Virus record (IMG/VR): IMGVR_UViG_3300030328_000325 | Location: 1 to 49,378 of that record | Length of the DNA: 49,378 nucleotides | From: a virus | Strand: one strand, 5' to 3' | Part shown: piece after piece, positions 1 through 8,091 of the stretch | How positions within the stretch are numbered: the stretch's first letter is position 1 | Layout of the letters: every line of letters starts with the position of its first letter | Notes under the pieces: generated by a model | What the model saw: the letters and a program-made list of their open reading frames with translations, nothing else | Database searches by the model: none | What the model was told of the DNA's origin: nothing | Position numbers and translations under genes: made by a program

Positions 1-132
1 TAACATAGCTGCCCATGTCCATAAGATTGTTCCTAGTGTTAATATTATTGGTCCAAGTGGATATATTCCATAGTGATTGATTCCAGTTCCAATAATTATT
101 GTTATCGTTGCTAATTGTTTTATAGTTTTCAT
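1..132 (-). CDS. Small membrane protein, 3' truncated by window edge
   Basis: This leftward gene starts at ATG 132 and runs off the left edge after 44 codons (MKTIKQLATITIIIG...ILWTWAAML). The visible part is two hydrophobic helices (about residues 5-16 and 24-43) separated by a short NHYGIYPLGP turn, so a small inner-membrane protein is likely. A GAGG ribosome binding site (in TGAGGATATAAAATG) lies 7-8 bases before the ATG. Function is unknown; a holin or an early membrane protein are possibilities without specific support. If the window is a circular map, the frame continues in phase into base 49378, but that join is unproven. Confidence 0.6.
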   Translation of the reverse strand, partial: MKTIKQLATITIIIGTGINHYGIYPLGPIILTLGTILWTWAAML

Positions 133-218
133 TTTATATCCTCATATATTATTTAAGTGAGCAGTTTTTTTCCACTTGCTCAGGTGCACCTATCGCTAGG
201 ACTTAGTTTCTGTTAGAT

Positions 219-554
219 TCATGCTAATTTCTTAACACGTTTCTTAGTAGAATTAGAGGGTCTAACAAAACATAGTTTTGGTTTACCGTACCTAGCAACG
301 TTTAATCGCCACTCAGTACCATCCTCTCTAACGTACCTAGCCCATTTGTCAATGGTTGGTTCGTCGCCTTTCAAGTCAACGTTTGTGCCGTCGCCTGAAA
401 GGAATTCTGCCTTCATCAACTTACATTGATTCAGCATTTCGTCATTCAACTCAGAAGCATTATCAGAATTAAACGCACCATCTACGTCATTCTGTAATGT
501 AATCTGATTTGAAGTATTCAAAATCACAGAAACATTACCTTTATAAATTGTCAT
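219..554 (-). CDS. Hypothetical early protein, 111 aa
   Basis: I do not recognise this protein. It begins MTIYKGNVSVILNTSN and ends in a basic tail (STKKRVKKLA). The middle is acidic and soluble, with no membrane segment. I chose the ATG at 554 and not the upstream ATG at 584, because AGAGG lies 8 bases before 554, while the ten extra residues (MIIFNFRGCP) would overlap that site. It is the first leftward gene after the divergent control region, so it is probably among the earliest expressed. Between it and the next leftward gene (1-132) lie 86 bases with a short GAGCA/TGCTC inverted repeat but no convincing terminator. Confidence 0.7.
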   Translation of the reverse strand: MTIYKGNVSVILNTSNQITLQNDVDGAFNSDNASELNDEMLNQCKLMKAEFLSGDGTNVDLKGDEPTIDKWARYVREDGTEWRLNVARYGKPKLCFVRPSNSTKKRVKKLA

Positions 555-848
555 TGGACAACCTCTAAAGTTAAAGATTATCAAAGATTACGCGTGATAA
601 ATTTCGCTTGGTTTAAGTTTAGCAAACTTTACAAATATACAAAGCCGAACACTTTACAAGCTAATAAAATGGTAAATATAATAAATAATAACCAAAATAA
701 TCATATATCATTGAGGTGGGTAGTTGGACTACATGCTAACCCCCCGCCCCCATATAAGTAAACCTCTCATAACAAGAGGCAAAAAACAAAGATGTAAAGT
801 TTGGGCACTTACCTTGACATCCCCCTTTAGATACACTATTTTTAATTC
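555..848. promoter_or_regulatory. Divergent control region between leftward and rightward genes
   Basis: This is a 294-base gene-free stretch between the two divergent transcription blocks. It holds a perfect 15-base palindrome (AAGTTT-AGC-AAACTT, 615-629), an 11-base box TGTAAAGTTTG on the + strand at 793-803 with an exact inverted copy at 623-633, a shorter copy TGTAAAGT (- strand) at 651-658, a GTAGT/ACTAC hairpin (720-732), a C-rich run (740-750) and a CCTCT/AGAGG hairpin (763-779). These are what is seen. That the boxes are operators or early promoters is inference. The rightward promoter at 814-842 is listed separately. No leftward promoter with good spacing was identified. A packaging site near the terminase genes is also possible here. 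Confidence 0.55.
814..842 (+). promoter_or_regulatory. Sigma70-like promoter for the terminase genes, probably leaderless
   Basis: Perfect -35 TTGACA (814-819), 17-base spacer, -10 TATTTT (837-842). Only six bases (TAATTC) separate the -10 box from the ATG at 849, so transcription should begin at or next to the start codon. No Shine-Dalgarno precedes that ATG. The same geometry recurs at 42294-42328. Confidence 0.6.
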
Positions 849-1334
849 ATGGACACATTACCGTTAAAACATACTAAGTGGTCTGACCGATTAGCTTTCG
901 ATATAGCATTACTACTTGAAGGCTCGGGGGAATCTCTAGATGAGCTTAGAGCTAGGCACCGTATTACTGTTGATGACTTAGTAGTATTTAATAAAGATAA
1001 GGTCTACTTAAAGAAAGTAGAATCTTACAGAGCTGAGATTGTAGAGAAAGGTATGACCTTTAAACTAAAAGCTCGTGCACAAGCAGAAGAACTTCTGACT
1101 ACAAGTTGGACTATGATACACAGCCCTGAAACTTCTTCAGCGGTTAAAGCCGATTTAATAAAGTCTACTGTCAAATGGGGTGGGCTAGAAACCAACAATA
1201 CAAACACGGAGGATGCAGGTGGAGGAGTTAAAATTACGATTAATCTCGGGGGGCAAGAGCACCCAACAACCGTCATCGACGCAGAACAAACCTACGAACA
1301 ACCAGAACCTGTCGCTATTAAAAACGCTAAGTAA
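849..1334 (+). CDS. Terminase small subunit candidate, 161 aa
   Basis: First rightward gene, directly upstream of the large terminase, which is the usual place for the small, DNA-recognising packaging subunit. The protein is about the right length: an N-terminal helical part with a possible helix-turn-helix (roughly residues 25-60, SGESLDELRARHRITVDD), a central helical part (65-115) suited to oligomerisation, and a Glu/Thr/Gln-rich tail. I assign it on position and architecture, not on a family-specific motif. ATG 849 has no ribosome binding site and lies at the predicted transcription start of a TTGACA/TATTTT promoter. The last third overlaps another ORF in the +1 frame. Confidence 0.6.
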   Translation: MDTLPLKHTKWSDRLAFDIALLLEGSGESLDELRARHRITVDDLVVFNKDKVYLKKVESYRAEIVEKGMTFKLKARAQAEELLTTSWTMIHSPETSSAVKADLIKSTVKWGGLETNNTNTEDAGGGVKITINLGGQEHPTTVIDAEQTYEQPEPVAIKNAK

Positions 1335-1491
1335 GTTTGATAGCACCAACGAAGCAAAAGTTGACACACTAGTTGAGTACGAAGATATAGTTTATGTTCT
1401 ACGAGAAAGCGGGTTATCATATAAAACAAGAATTGTTAGGCATAAGAAAGGGCCTACACAGTATTATATAATTCTATTGGAGGAACTATAG
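1219..1491 (+). CDS. Hypothetical protein overlapping the small terminase gene
   Basis: This ORF lies in the +1 frame of the preceding gene and ends six bases before the large terminase. The 3' half (from about 1335) is free of overlap and looks like a real small domain (DTLVEYEDIVYVLRESGLSYKTR...YYIILLEEL). The only start codons in frame are ATG 1213 and GTG 1219. GGAGG (1208-1212) touches the ATG but is six bases from the GTG, so I prefer GTG 1219, giving 90 residues. About 115 bases are then read in two frames. A programmed frameshift that appends the domain to the small terminase is the main alternative. Function unknown. Confidence 0.5.
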   Translation: MEELKLRLISGGKSTQQPSSTQNKPTNNQNLSLLKTLSKFDSTNEAKVDTLVEYEDIVYVLRESGLSYKTRIVRHKKGPTQYYIILLEEL

Positions 1492-1496
1492 ACGTA

Positions 1497-2873
1497 ATGG
1501 ATATAGATTATACACCAAGTAAAGTATGCAAAAAGTTTATGATGTCTGATGCTAAGATGAGGACATTAATGGGGCCTGTAGGCTCTGGTAAATCAGTAGC
1601 TTCTACCTTTGAGGTTATAAGAAGAGCCACTATGCAAGAACCTAACAAGCAAGGCATACGGAAATCAAGAGCGGCTATTGTTCGTGAAACAGCTAGACAA
1701 CTACAGGATACAACGATTAAAACATTCCACGACTGGTTTCCGCCAGGTGTGTGTGGCACGTACATGAGAACAACAAAGACTTACTTTTTTAAAGTAGGTG
1801 ATGTTGAGTGTGAGATTATGTTCAGAGCACTAGATGACTCAGATGATGTAGCTAACTTGAACTCTCTCGAATTAACGTTTGCATGGTTTAATGAGTGTCG
1901 GGATATAAACCCAGACATTGTAGACGCCATGTCAAAACGTATTGGCCGATATCCATCAGCAAAAGATGGTGGGCCTACATGGTTCGGGATGTGGGGGGAC
2001 ACCAACCCTCCCACAATGGATACATGGTGGTATTATCAGATGGAACACCTCGACCCCTCGGATGGTGTTTCACTTAATGATAATGGGTGGGATGTATTCA
2101 AACAGCCATCGGGTAGAAGCCCTTTTGCAGAAAACATAAAGAACTTGCCTGAAGGATATTATGATACACAAGGTAGGTCAGATGAATATATTCGTGTGTA
2201 CATTGATGGAGAGTATGGGTTAAGTACTGCAGGGCAACCTGTGTATAAATACTTTAGACCTGACTACCATATGGCAGACCAAACTTTACAACCTATAGTT
2301 AATGGAGTTAGACCGATTGTTATTGGTATGGACTTAGGACTAACACCTGCAGCTGTTATAGGACAACAAGACCCACGAGGTAGAGTACTTATACTTGACG
2401 AAGCTGTAAGTTTTGATATGGGCATACAACGATTTATACGTACAGTTTTAAAACCCCTGATTATAGAAAAGTACGCAAGTAGTCCTGTGATAATTATTAC
2501 AGACCCTGCGGGGATACAACGAGCCCAAACAGATGAACGTTCAGCAGTAGATATAATAAAGGCTGAAGGCTTAAGGGTTATGTCAGCTAAAACTAATAAT
2601 GTCTCAGCTAGGCTTTCAGCAGTAGATGATTTCCTTATGCGTCAAGTAGATGGAGACTCTGCGTTCTTAGTAGACCCTAGATGTTCTAGGCTTAAAGCTG
2701 CAATGATGGGTGGATATAGGTTCCATAAGAAGAATGGAAGTATAGATAAGAATAAACATTCGCATGTTGCGGAAGCTTTACAGTATTTAATGTTACACAT
2801 TAATACAACAGCAGAAGGATTTATGATACAGAAACGTGATGTTAAATCAGTTGCGTCAGGTGGTTGGACATGA
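1497..2873 (+). CDS. terL: Terminase large subunit (packaging ATPase-nuclease)
   Basis: Motor that cuts concatemeric DNA and pumps it through the portal. Visible motifs: Walker A GPVGSGKS (residues 26-33), a Walker B-like strand ending FAWFNE with the catalytic Glu at about 133, a coupling-type GDTNPP segment (about 167-172), then the RNase H-fold nuclease: VIGMDLG (Asp 279), IIITDPAG (Asp 336) and HSHVAEAL (His 423/Glu 426). The length of 458 residues is typical. GGAGGA lies 12-13 bases before ATG 1497, a slightly long spacing. It follows the small terminase candidate and its overlapping ORF and is followed by a strong terminator, so the packaging genes may form their own unit. Confidence 0.93.
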   Translation: MDIDYTPSKVCKKFMMSDAKMRTLMGPVGSGKSVASTFEVIRRATMQEPNKQGIRKSRAAIVRETARQLQDTTIKTFHDWFPPGVCGTYMRTTKTYFFKVGDVECEIMFRALDDSDDVANLNSLELTFAWFNECRDINPDIVDAMSKRIGRYPSAKDGGPTWFGMWGDTNPPTMDTWWYYQMEHLDPSDGVSLNDNGWDVFKQPSGRSPFAENIKNLPEGYYDTQGRSDEYIRVYIDGEYGLSTAGQPVYKYFRPDYHMADQTLQPIVNGVRPIVIGMDLGLTPAAVIGQQDPRGRVLILDEAVSFDMGIQRFIRTVLKPLIIEKYASSPVIIITDPAGIQRAQTDERSAVDIIKAEGLRVMSAKTNNVSARLSAVDDFLMRQVDGDSAFLVDPRCSRLKAAMMGGYRFHKKNGSIDKNKHSHVAEALQYLMLHINTTAEGFMIQKRDVKSVASGGWT

Positions 2874-2911
2874 TACGTTCAAATAAAGTCGGTTTACTCA
2901 TTTGTGCGACT

Positions 2912-2939
2912 TTGTAACTATTTTCCTCATATGTATAGT
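2912..2939 (+). promoter_or_regulatory. Weak promoter candidate upstream of portal operon
   Basis: TTGTAA (2912-2917), 16-base spacer, TATAGT (2934-2939). Transcription would start near 2946, immediately before the terminator hairpin at 2952-2986, so any transcript would be attenuated or very short. A separate AAAGTCG/CGACTTT inverted repeat (2885-2891, 2907-2913) lies just upstream. Box matches are imperfect. Confidence 0.25.
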
Positions 2940-2951
2940 TACTACCTTTCT

Positions 2952-2991
2952 GGTTCCTCTGTTATTCATGATTAGACAGGGGAACCTTTTT
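2952..2991 (+). terminator. Rho-independent terminator after the large terminase
   Basis: Eleven-base-pair stem (GGTTCCTCTGT at 2952-2962 with ACAGGGGAACC at 2976-2986, one G-U pair), a 13-base loop and a run of five T (2987-2991). It lies 78 bases after the terL stop and separates the packaging genes from the portal-capsid operon. This is the best terminator in the window. Confidence 0.8.
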
Positions 2992-3026
2992 ATAGTAATG
3001 TTAAAATTATTTAGAAGAGGATTGTT

Positions 3027-3284
3027 ATGGGATATAAAATGAAGAACGGTTCAAAGAACTATACTATTAAAAGCTATAGGGATGGTGGACTTGTTGAAAC
3101 GAAAGAATACAAGGATGGTAAAACGGTAGTAACAGAAGATGAAAGAATGAAAGCTATGCAAGAGTTTTTAAATGAAGATACTTCTAGAGAAGAGGCAGAA
3201 GCAATAGTAAAAGATTCTATAAAGAACCCAGGTAAATATATAGATATAATGGGTGTACCGATTAAAAGACCAGAGCCAAAATAA
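3027..3284 (+). CDS. Hypothetical protein, 85 aa
   Basis: Small, charged, soluble protein (MGYKMKNGSKNYTIKSYRDGG...) with a helical Glu/Lys-rich middle and a KRPEPK tail. No family recognised. GAGG 9-10 bases before the ATG supports the start. It lies three bases before the portal gene and after the terminator, so it would be the first gene of the portal-capsid operon. A head-assembly accessory role is possible by position only. Confidence 0.7.
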   Translation: MGYKMKNGSKNYTIKSYRDGGLVETKEYKDGKTVVTEDERMKAMQEFLNEDTSREEAEAIVKDSIKNPGKYIDIMGVPIKRPEPK

Positions 3285-3287
3285 ATT

Positions 3288-5345
3288 ATGGTATTACAAG
3301 TAATAGGTAATGAAGAGCTCGTTAAAAAAGAGAAAGAGCAATTAGAAAAAGAAATGGAAGAACGGCAGAGTGAAGCAGTTATTCTAGGGCTTGCTTCTTA
3401 CATGCGTGAATGCTGGGATGCAGCTAGACAAGCTAAGAAACCTATAGAAAATATAATGCTCAAAGGTCTCAGACAGAGAAACGGAGAGTATGAAGCTGAT
3501 AAGTTAGCTCAAATACAAGCACAAGGTGGCTCTGATATCTACATGATGATAACAGAAGTTAAATGCCGAGCCGCTGAAAGCTGGCTTAGAGATATCTTAT
3601 TAGATACAGGCACACCTCCGTGGGATATACAACCCACACCCATACCAGAATTATCACCTGCACATTTAGAAGAAGTGCAAAATGCTTTTGCCGCAGAAGT
3701 AGTTAAACTTGTTGAGGAAGAAGGACAAGCACCGACTTCAGATAAAATGGCTGAGCTAAAAGAGATGATATCTCAAGAATATAGATTTAAATTACTACAA
3801 GCTGCTGATGATAGGGCTAAAAGAATGAAGCTAAAGATATCAGACCAGTTTGCTCAAGGTGGTTGGTCGGAATCGTTCAATGATTTTATTACAGATTTAG
3901 TTACGTACCCATGTGCTTTTATAAAAGGGCCTGTAGTTCGTAGACAAAGAAGATTAGCCTACACTCAAAATGAAGAAGGCAAGACTGTTGTTGAAGCAGA
4001 TGAAGTTATAGCTCCAGAGTTTGAACGTGTTGACCCATTTAGAATGTATCCAGAACCTGGGATTTCAAACATTAATGATGGATATTTATTTGAGCATCAC
4101 CCATTAAGTCGTATGGACTTATCTGATTTAATTGGTGTACCTGGGTATGATGAAGAAGCAGTTAGAAAAGTTTTAGATATTGGTAATGGGCAATCTTGGA
4201 TTAATGATGATATAGAGTTAGCTAAGGATGAAGAAGAAAGAAAGTTCCATACGTTTGACAGACCTACTGAAATATTTGATGCCCTAGAGTTCTGGGGTAA
4301 GGTAAGTGGTAAGATGTTAAAAGAATGGGGATTAGAAGATGAAAGCGAAGAAATAGATGAAGCTCGTGAATATGATGCTAATGTTTGGATTGTAGGTAAC
4401 TATGTTATTAAAGCAGTGCTTAACTATGACCCATTAGGTGAAAAGCCTTATGCTAAAACATCATTTATTAAACACCCAGGAGCATTCTGGGGTAAAGGAA
4501 TACCAGAGATTATAGAAGATTTACAAGGTGTATGTAATGCTGCAGCCCGTGCATTAGTTAATAACATGGGTATATCAAGTGGACCACAGGTTGAAGTTAA
4601 CCTCGAAAGGATTCCACCTAATGAAGATATTACACAAATGCACCCATGGAAGATATGGCAAGTAACTAATGACCCACTGGGTTCTAGTTCTCCTGCTGTA
4701 AGATTTACACAGCCCGATGATAATGCTAATACATTAATGGGTGTGTATGATAGATTTGCTAAACTAGCTGATGACCACTCAGGCATACCATCTTATCTCC
4801 AAGGAGATTTGAATGTTAAAGGAGCTGGACGCACAGCGTCAGGTCTTTCAATGTTGATGGGGTCTGCAGGTAAAGGCATACGCCAAGTAGTTATGCATAT
4901 TGACAGTGATGTCATGAAACCAATTATTCATAGACAGTTTGTATATAACATGCGATATGATGAAGACGAATCAATTAAAGGTGACGTAGAGATATTACCA
5001 AAAGGTGCAATTAATCTCGCAGTTAAAGAAACTGTTAACGTCAGAAGAATAGAATTTCTTAACGCAACCGCCAATGAAATCGATATGGGTATCGTTGGTA
5101 AAGAAGGCCGTGCCTCGATACTTCGAGAAGTGGCTAAGAGTTTGCAAATGCCTGTGGATGAAATCGTTCCTTCTAGGGAGAAAGGTACTTATCTGCAAGA
5201 GTTGGCTGCGAAACAGCAGGTTGAGGCTGAACAAGCCCAACAGCCTCCAATGAAGAGCGGTACACCAACTCAACCAGATGGTAGCCCAAAAGGTGGAATG
5301 GATGCAAACATAGTTAACAACCGTAGCATTGGGAGTAAGTCATGA
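3288..5345 (+). CDS. Portal protein (head-to-tail connector)
   Basis: The portal forms the dodecameric ring through which DNA is packaged and ejected. At 685 residues it is in the size range of podovirus portals. It lies between the packaging genes and a scaffold-like gene, the standard order. Features: Glu/Lys-rich N-terminus (1-30), an alpha/beta body, a PGAFWGKGIPEIIEDLQ helix region (about residues 398-414) typical of large podoviral portals, a VKGAGRTASGLSMLM segment (about 507-521) preceding the stem/crown helices, and a Gln/Pro-rich disordered tail (about 640-685). The assignment rests on size, order and these segments. It overlaps the next gene by four bases (ATGA). Confidence 0.85.
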   Translation: MVLQVIGNEELVKKEKEQLEKEMEERQSEAVILGLASYMRECWDAARQAKKPIENIMLKGLRQRNGEYEADKLAQIQAQGGSDIYMMITEVKCRAAESWLRDILLDTGTPPWDIQPTPIPELSPAHLEEVQNAFAAEVVKLVEEEGQAPTSDKMAELKEMISQEYRFKLLQAADDRAKRMKLKISDQFAQGGWSESFNDFITDLVTYPCAFIKGPVVRRQRRLAYTQNEEGKTVVEADEVIAPEFERVDPFRMYPEPGISNINDGYLFEHHPLSRMDLSDLIGVPGYDEEAVRKVLDIGNGQSWINDDIELAKDEEERKFHTFDRPTEIFDALEFWGKVSGKMLKEWGLEDESEEIDEAREYDANVWIVGNYVIKAVLNYDPLGEKPYAKTSFIKHPGAFWGKGIPEIIEDLQGVCNAAARALVNNMGISSGPQVEVNLERIPPNEDITQMHPWKIWQVTNDPLGSSSPAVRFTQPDDNANTLMGVYDRFAKLADDHSGIPSYLQGDLNVKGAGRTASGLSMLMGSAGKGIRQVVMHIDSDVMKPIIHRQFVYNMRYDEDESIKGDVEILPKGAINLAVKETVNVRRIEFLNATANEIDMGIVGKEGRASILREVAKSLQMPVDEIVPSREKGTYLQELAAKQQVEAEQAQQPPMKSGTPTQPDGSPKGGMDANIVNNRSIGSKS

Positions 5346-5557
5346 TAAGACCAGACCTTAAAGTTGTTAAATCTCTAGCGACTGTTGAACGCCAACACAC
5401 TGACATTGTAAAATGGTTAGAAGCATGGCGTAAACATGAGTTGGAGCAGCTACCAAATGTTACACAGAATGTGGCACTCGCACAGGGACGATGTCAGATT
5501 TTAGGAGAGTTAGTAAAACTCATTAAAGAATCCCCAAACTATACAGCAAAGTCATGA
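5342..5557 (+). CDS. Hypothetical protein, 71 aa
   Basis: Short, mostly helical soluble protein (MIRPDLKVVKSLATVERQ...LGELVKLIKESPNYTAKS). Its start overlaps the portal stop by ATGA, implying translational coupling. Its position between portal and scaffold suggests a head-assembly accessory. The length and helical pattern resemble small proteins found next to portals in other podoviruses, but I know no named family for it. Confidence 0.7.
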   Translation: MIRPDLKVVKSLATVERQHTDIVKWLEAWRKHELEQLPNVTQNVALAQGRCQILGELVKLIKESPNYTAKS

Positions 5558-5599
5558 GACAGCTGTTAAATAACGCACACCAATAGGAGCGAAAACATT

Positions 5600-6625
5600 A
5601 TGGCAATACCAAAGCAAGTTCAAAAACAATCTGAGGATGTACAAGCGTTGTACAAGGAACTCAACACAGAACCAGAGAAGAATGCTAAAGAAGAAAGTGT
5701 AGAAGAAAATACACCAGAAACTAAAGCTGAGACTAAGACTGAAGTACCTGTTGAGGAAACAACATCGACACCTTCCGACAGTGTAGAAGAACAAGCAACC
5801 AAATCTGATGCTGATGAGCACAGCACTTCAGATAGTAAACAGAATAAAGATGAATGGGAACAAAAGTACAGGACGTTACAAGGCATGTATAATAATGATG
5901 TTCCACGATTAAATTCGGAGAACAGAAATTTAAATGGCCGTGTAGCCCAACTAGAAACTTTGCTAGGAACAATTAATAAAGAAGAAAAAGCCGCTAAACC
6001 AGCACCTGTCCAGAAGTTAATTACGGAAGACGATGTTAAAGAATACGGTGATTCTATAGATATTATGCGTAAAGCAGCAAAAGAAGAATTTGCACCAGAA
6101 TTGGCTCGTGTAAATCAGTTGGAAGAAAACCTTAGACAGTTGCAAGCTGTGGTACCACAAGTACAACAGTCTCAAAAATCGACTGAGGAAAAACAATTTT
6201 GGAATATGTTAACCCAAGAAGTACCTAATTGGAATGAAATTAATAGTAATCAAGACTTTCAGTCATGGTTGCTTGAAATTGACCCTCTAACAGGTATTAA
6301 TCGCCAAACCTATCTAGCGGACGCACAAAAAAAACTAGATGTTAATAGGGTGATTAAATTTTTTTCTACTTATGAACAGGCTACTGGTAATGCTAATGAT
6401 GCTCGTGAAACCCGCAGTTCTAATTCAGAACTAGCAAAACAGGTTGCACCAGGGCGAGGACGCACTACAAAACCTACTGCTAGTGAAGGCAAGACATATT
6501 CTAGAGCTGACATCACAAAATTTTTTGAAGATGTTAGATTTGGTAAATATAAAGGCCGTGAAGATGAACGTGCAAAAAAAGAGCGTGACATTTTTGCTGC
6601 ACAGCAAGAAGGTCGCATTGCGTAA
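5600..6625 (+). CDS. Scaffolding protein candidate
   Basis: Guides capsid assembly and is normally absent from the mature virion. The 341-residue protein has the usual signature: a disordered, very acidic N-terminus (about residues 15-85, repeats of Glu/Thr/Lys), a coiled coil (about 90-125 and 165-190, with Leu/Gln heptads), and a basic C-terminal helix (about 295-335, GKYKGREDERAKKERD) that would contact the coat. It lies directly upstream of the capsid gene. AGGAGC lies about 9 bases before the ATG. The assignment is from composition and order. Confidence 0.8.
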   Translation: MAIPKQVQKQSEDVQALYKELNTEPEKNAKEESVEENTPETKAETKTEVPVEETTSTPSDSVEEQATKSDADEHSTSDSKQNKDEWEQKYRTLQGMYNNDVPRLNSENRNLNGRVAQLETLLGTINKEEKAAKPAPVQKLITEDDVKEYGDSIDIMRKAAKEEFAPELARVNQLEENLRQLQAVVPQVQQSQKSTEEKQFWNMLTQEVPNWNEINSNQDFQSWLLEIDPLTGINRQTYLADAQKKLDVNRVIKFFSTYEQATGNANDARETRSSNSELAKQVAPGRGRTTKPTASEGKTYSRADITKFFEDVRFGKYKGREDERAKKERDIFAAQQEGRIA

Positions 6626-6647
6626 TTTAACAAACTAGGAGGCTATT

Positions 6648-7553
6648 ATGGCTTTTGCAACATCACCAGGACATCCTACGTATACAGGAAACTTTATACC
6701 TGAGATTTGGTCTGGTAAGTTGATTGAGAATTTCTACGACACAACAGTGCTCGCAGCAATCTCAAACACTGACTATGAAGGTGAGATTAAAAGTATGGGA
6801 GATACGGTTAATATTCGTACAACCCCTGAACTCACTATTCAAACTTATGTCAAAGGACAAACACTAAGTGTTGAGAACCCTGACAAAGCTAAACTACAAC
6901 TCATTATTGACAAAGGTGAATATTTCGCTGCTGTTGAAGATGATGTTGACCAAGTACAATCAGATATAAATATGATGGATACATGGTCTAAAGACGCTTC
7001 AGAGCGTATGAAGATTAAAATCGATAATCGTATTTTAACTGACATGTTAACTGATATATCAGCTAGTAACAAAGGTGCTACAGCTGGTGCTATTTCTGCT
7101 GACCTCAATATCGGGGTTACCAGTTCACCTGTGGCTATTACTAAAACTAATGCTATAGACCAAATCATTAATATGGGTACTGTACTTGATGAGGCTAACT
7201 GTCCAGAGAGCGATAGATTTATCGTTATCCCTGCTAAGATGGCTGGTCACATCAAAATGTCTGACTTAAAAGACGCATCTATTACTGGGGATGGTACATC
7301 TCCATTGAGAAATGGTCGTTTAGGAATGATAGATAGATTTACAGTCTATGTAAGTCACAACCTATACAAGAACGGAAGTGAGTTCAGCATTATTGCTGGT
7401 CACAAAATGGGGTTAACATTTGCGTCACAAATGACGAATATGGAGACAATCCGTTCAGAATCAACCTTCGGAAACATTATCAGAGGGCTACAAGTTTATG
7501 GATACAAAGTTGTAAAACCAGAAGCTTTAGCTGTTGGTATTGTTACCGTGTAA
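6648..7553 (+). CDS. Major capsid protein
   Basis: Building block of the head, probably with the HK97 fold. At 301 residues it follows the scaffold gene, has an excellent AGGAGG ribosome binding site (highly expressed), and reads like a coat protein: N-terminal arm (residues 1-20, ATSPGHPTYTGNFIPEIWS), an extended region, a helical spine (about 95-135) and a C-terminal beta region ending VYGYKVVKPEALAVGIVTV, a typical coat-protein ending. No protease domain is visible upstream, so maturation cleavage is not predicted. Confidence 0.88.
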   Translation: MAFATSPGHPTYTGNFIPEIWSGKLIENFYDTTVLAAISNTDYEGEIKSMGDTVNIRTTPELTIQTYVKGQTLSVENPDKAKLQLIIDKGEYFAAVEDDVDQVQSDINMMDTWSKDASERMKIKIDNRILTDMLTDISASNKGATAGAISADLNIGVTSSPVAITKTNAIDQIINMGTVLDEANCPESDRFIVIPAKMAGHIKMSDLKDASITGDGTSPLRNGRLGMIDRFTVYVSHNLYKNGSEFSIIAGHKMGLTFASQMTNMETIRSESTFGNIIRGLQVYGYKVVKPEALAVGIVTV

Positions 7554-7567
7554 CTTAGGAGACTAAC

Positions 7568-8035
7568 ATGGCTGCATATACAGACACGCATGGCTTTGAT
7601 AAAGGTTCTGCGGCACACCCTGCCAAAGGCATTAACAGAGTCGGCTACATGGAAGTGAATTTAAATTTTGCTACCATAACTGCGGACAGAGCTACAGCAG
7701 GTGCTACGGCACTGGCGGCTGGAGATTCTCTCCAAGTACTGCAAGTACCAGCGAACACTTTAGTGTTGGCGGTAGGTGCAACTACAGTAACTGCGGAAGG
7801 TGCGGCGTCAACATTTGACATCGGTTTAACTGGTGGTGATGTTGATTTGTTTGTTGATGGAGGTGATGCTAACTCAGCAGGAACCACTTCATCAAACGGT
7901 GCAGGGTTAGATGGCGATAACCAAAGCCATTACTTTGCAGCTGCAGACACTATTGATATGCTTATTGGTGTATCTGGTGCTGTAACTGATAGTGCTGTAA
8001 TTAAAGTGTGGGCAGTTGTTGTTGACTGTTCATAA
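7568..8035 (+). CDS. Head decoration or minor structural protein candidate
   Basis: This 155-residue protein is rich in Ala, Thr, Gly, Val and Asp and poor in charge, with predicted beta strands, as is common for capsid-surface proteins. It lies 14 bases after the capsid gene with an AGGAG site of its own and is followed by a strong hairpin, so it is probably co-expressed with the coat protein at high level. No family motif recognised. A cement/decoration role is inference from position and composition. Confidence 0.6.
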   Translation: MAAYTDTHGFDKGSAAHPAKGINRVGYMEVNLNFATITADRATAGATALAAGDSLQVLQVPANTLVLAVGATTVTAEGAASTFDIGLTGGDVDLFVDGGDANSAGTTSSNGAGLDGDNQSHYFAAADTIDMLIGVSGAVTDSAVIKVWAVVVDCS

Positions 8036-8050
8036 CAAAACATAGCAACG

Positions 8051-8072
8051 GTCGGGGGGTTCGCCCCCCGAC
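8051..8072. terminator. UUCG-capped perfect hairpin after capsid genes
   Basis: A perfect nine-base-pair stem (GTCGGGGGG / CCCCCCGAC) closed by the extra-stable TTCG tetraloop, 15 bases after the decoration candidate stop. No T-run follows, so this is either a weak or factor-dependent terminator or a 3' stabiliser/processing structure that raises capsid mRNA levels over downstream genes. Confidence 0.6.
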
Positions 8073-8091
8073 TATAACATAGGAGATACAA

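Noticed and set aside
133-218. GAGCA/TGCTC inverted repeat with a T-run in the loop, as a terminator
   Set aside because: The T-run is in the loop and not after the stem, so it does not fit a rho-independent terminator on either strand.
2871-2918. 15-codon ORF starting in the terL stop (MIRSNKVGLLICATL)
   Set aside because: Too short, no ribosome binding site, and lies in the stem-loop region before the terminator.
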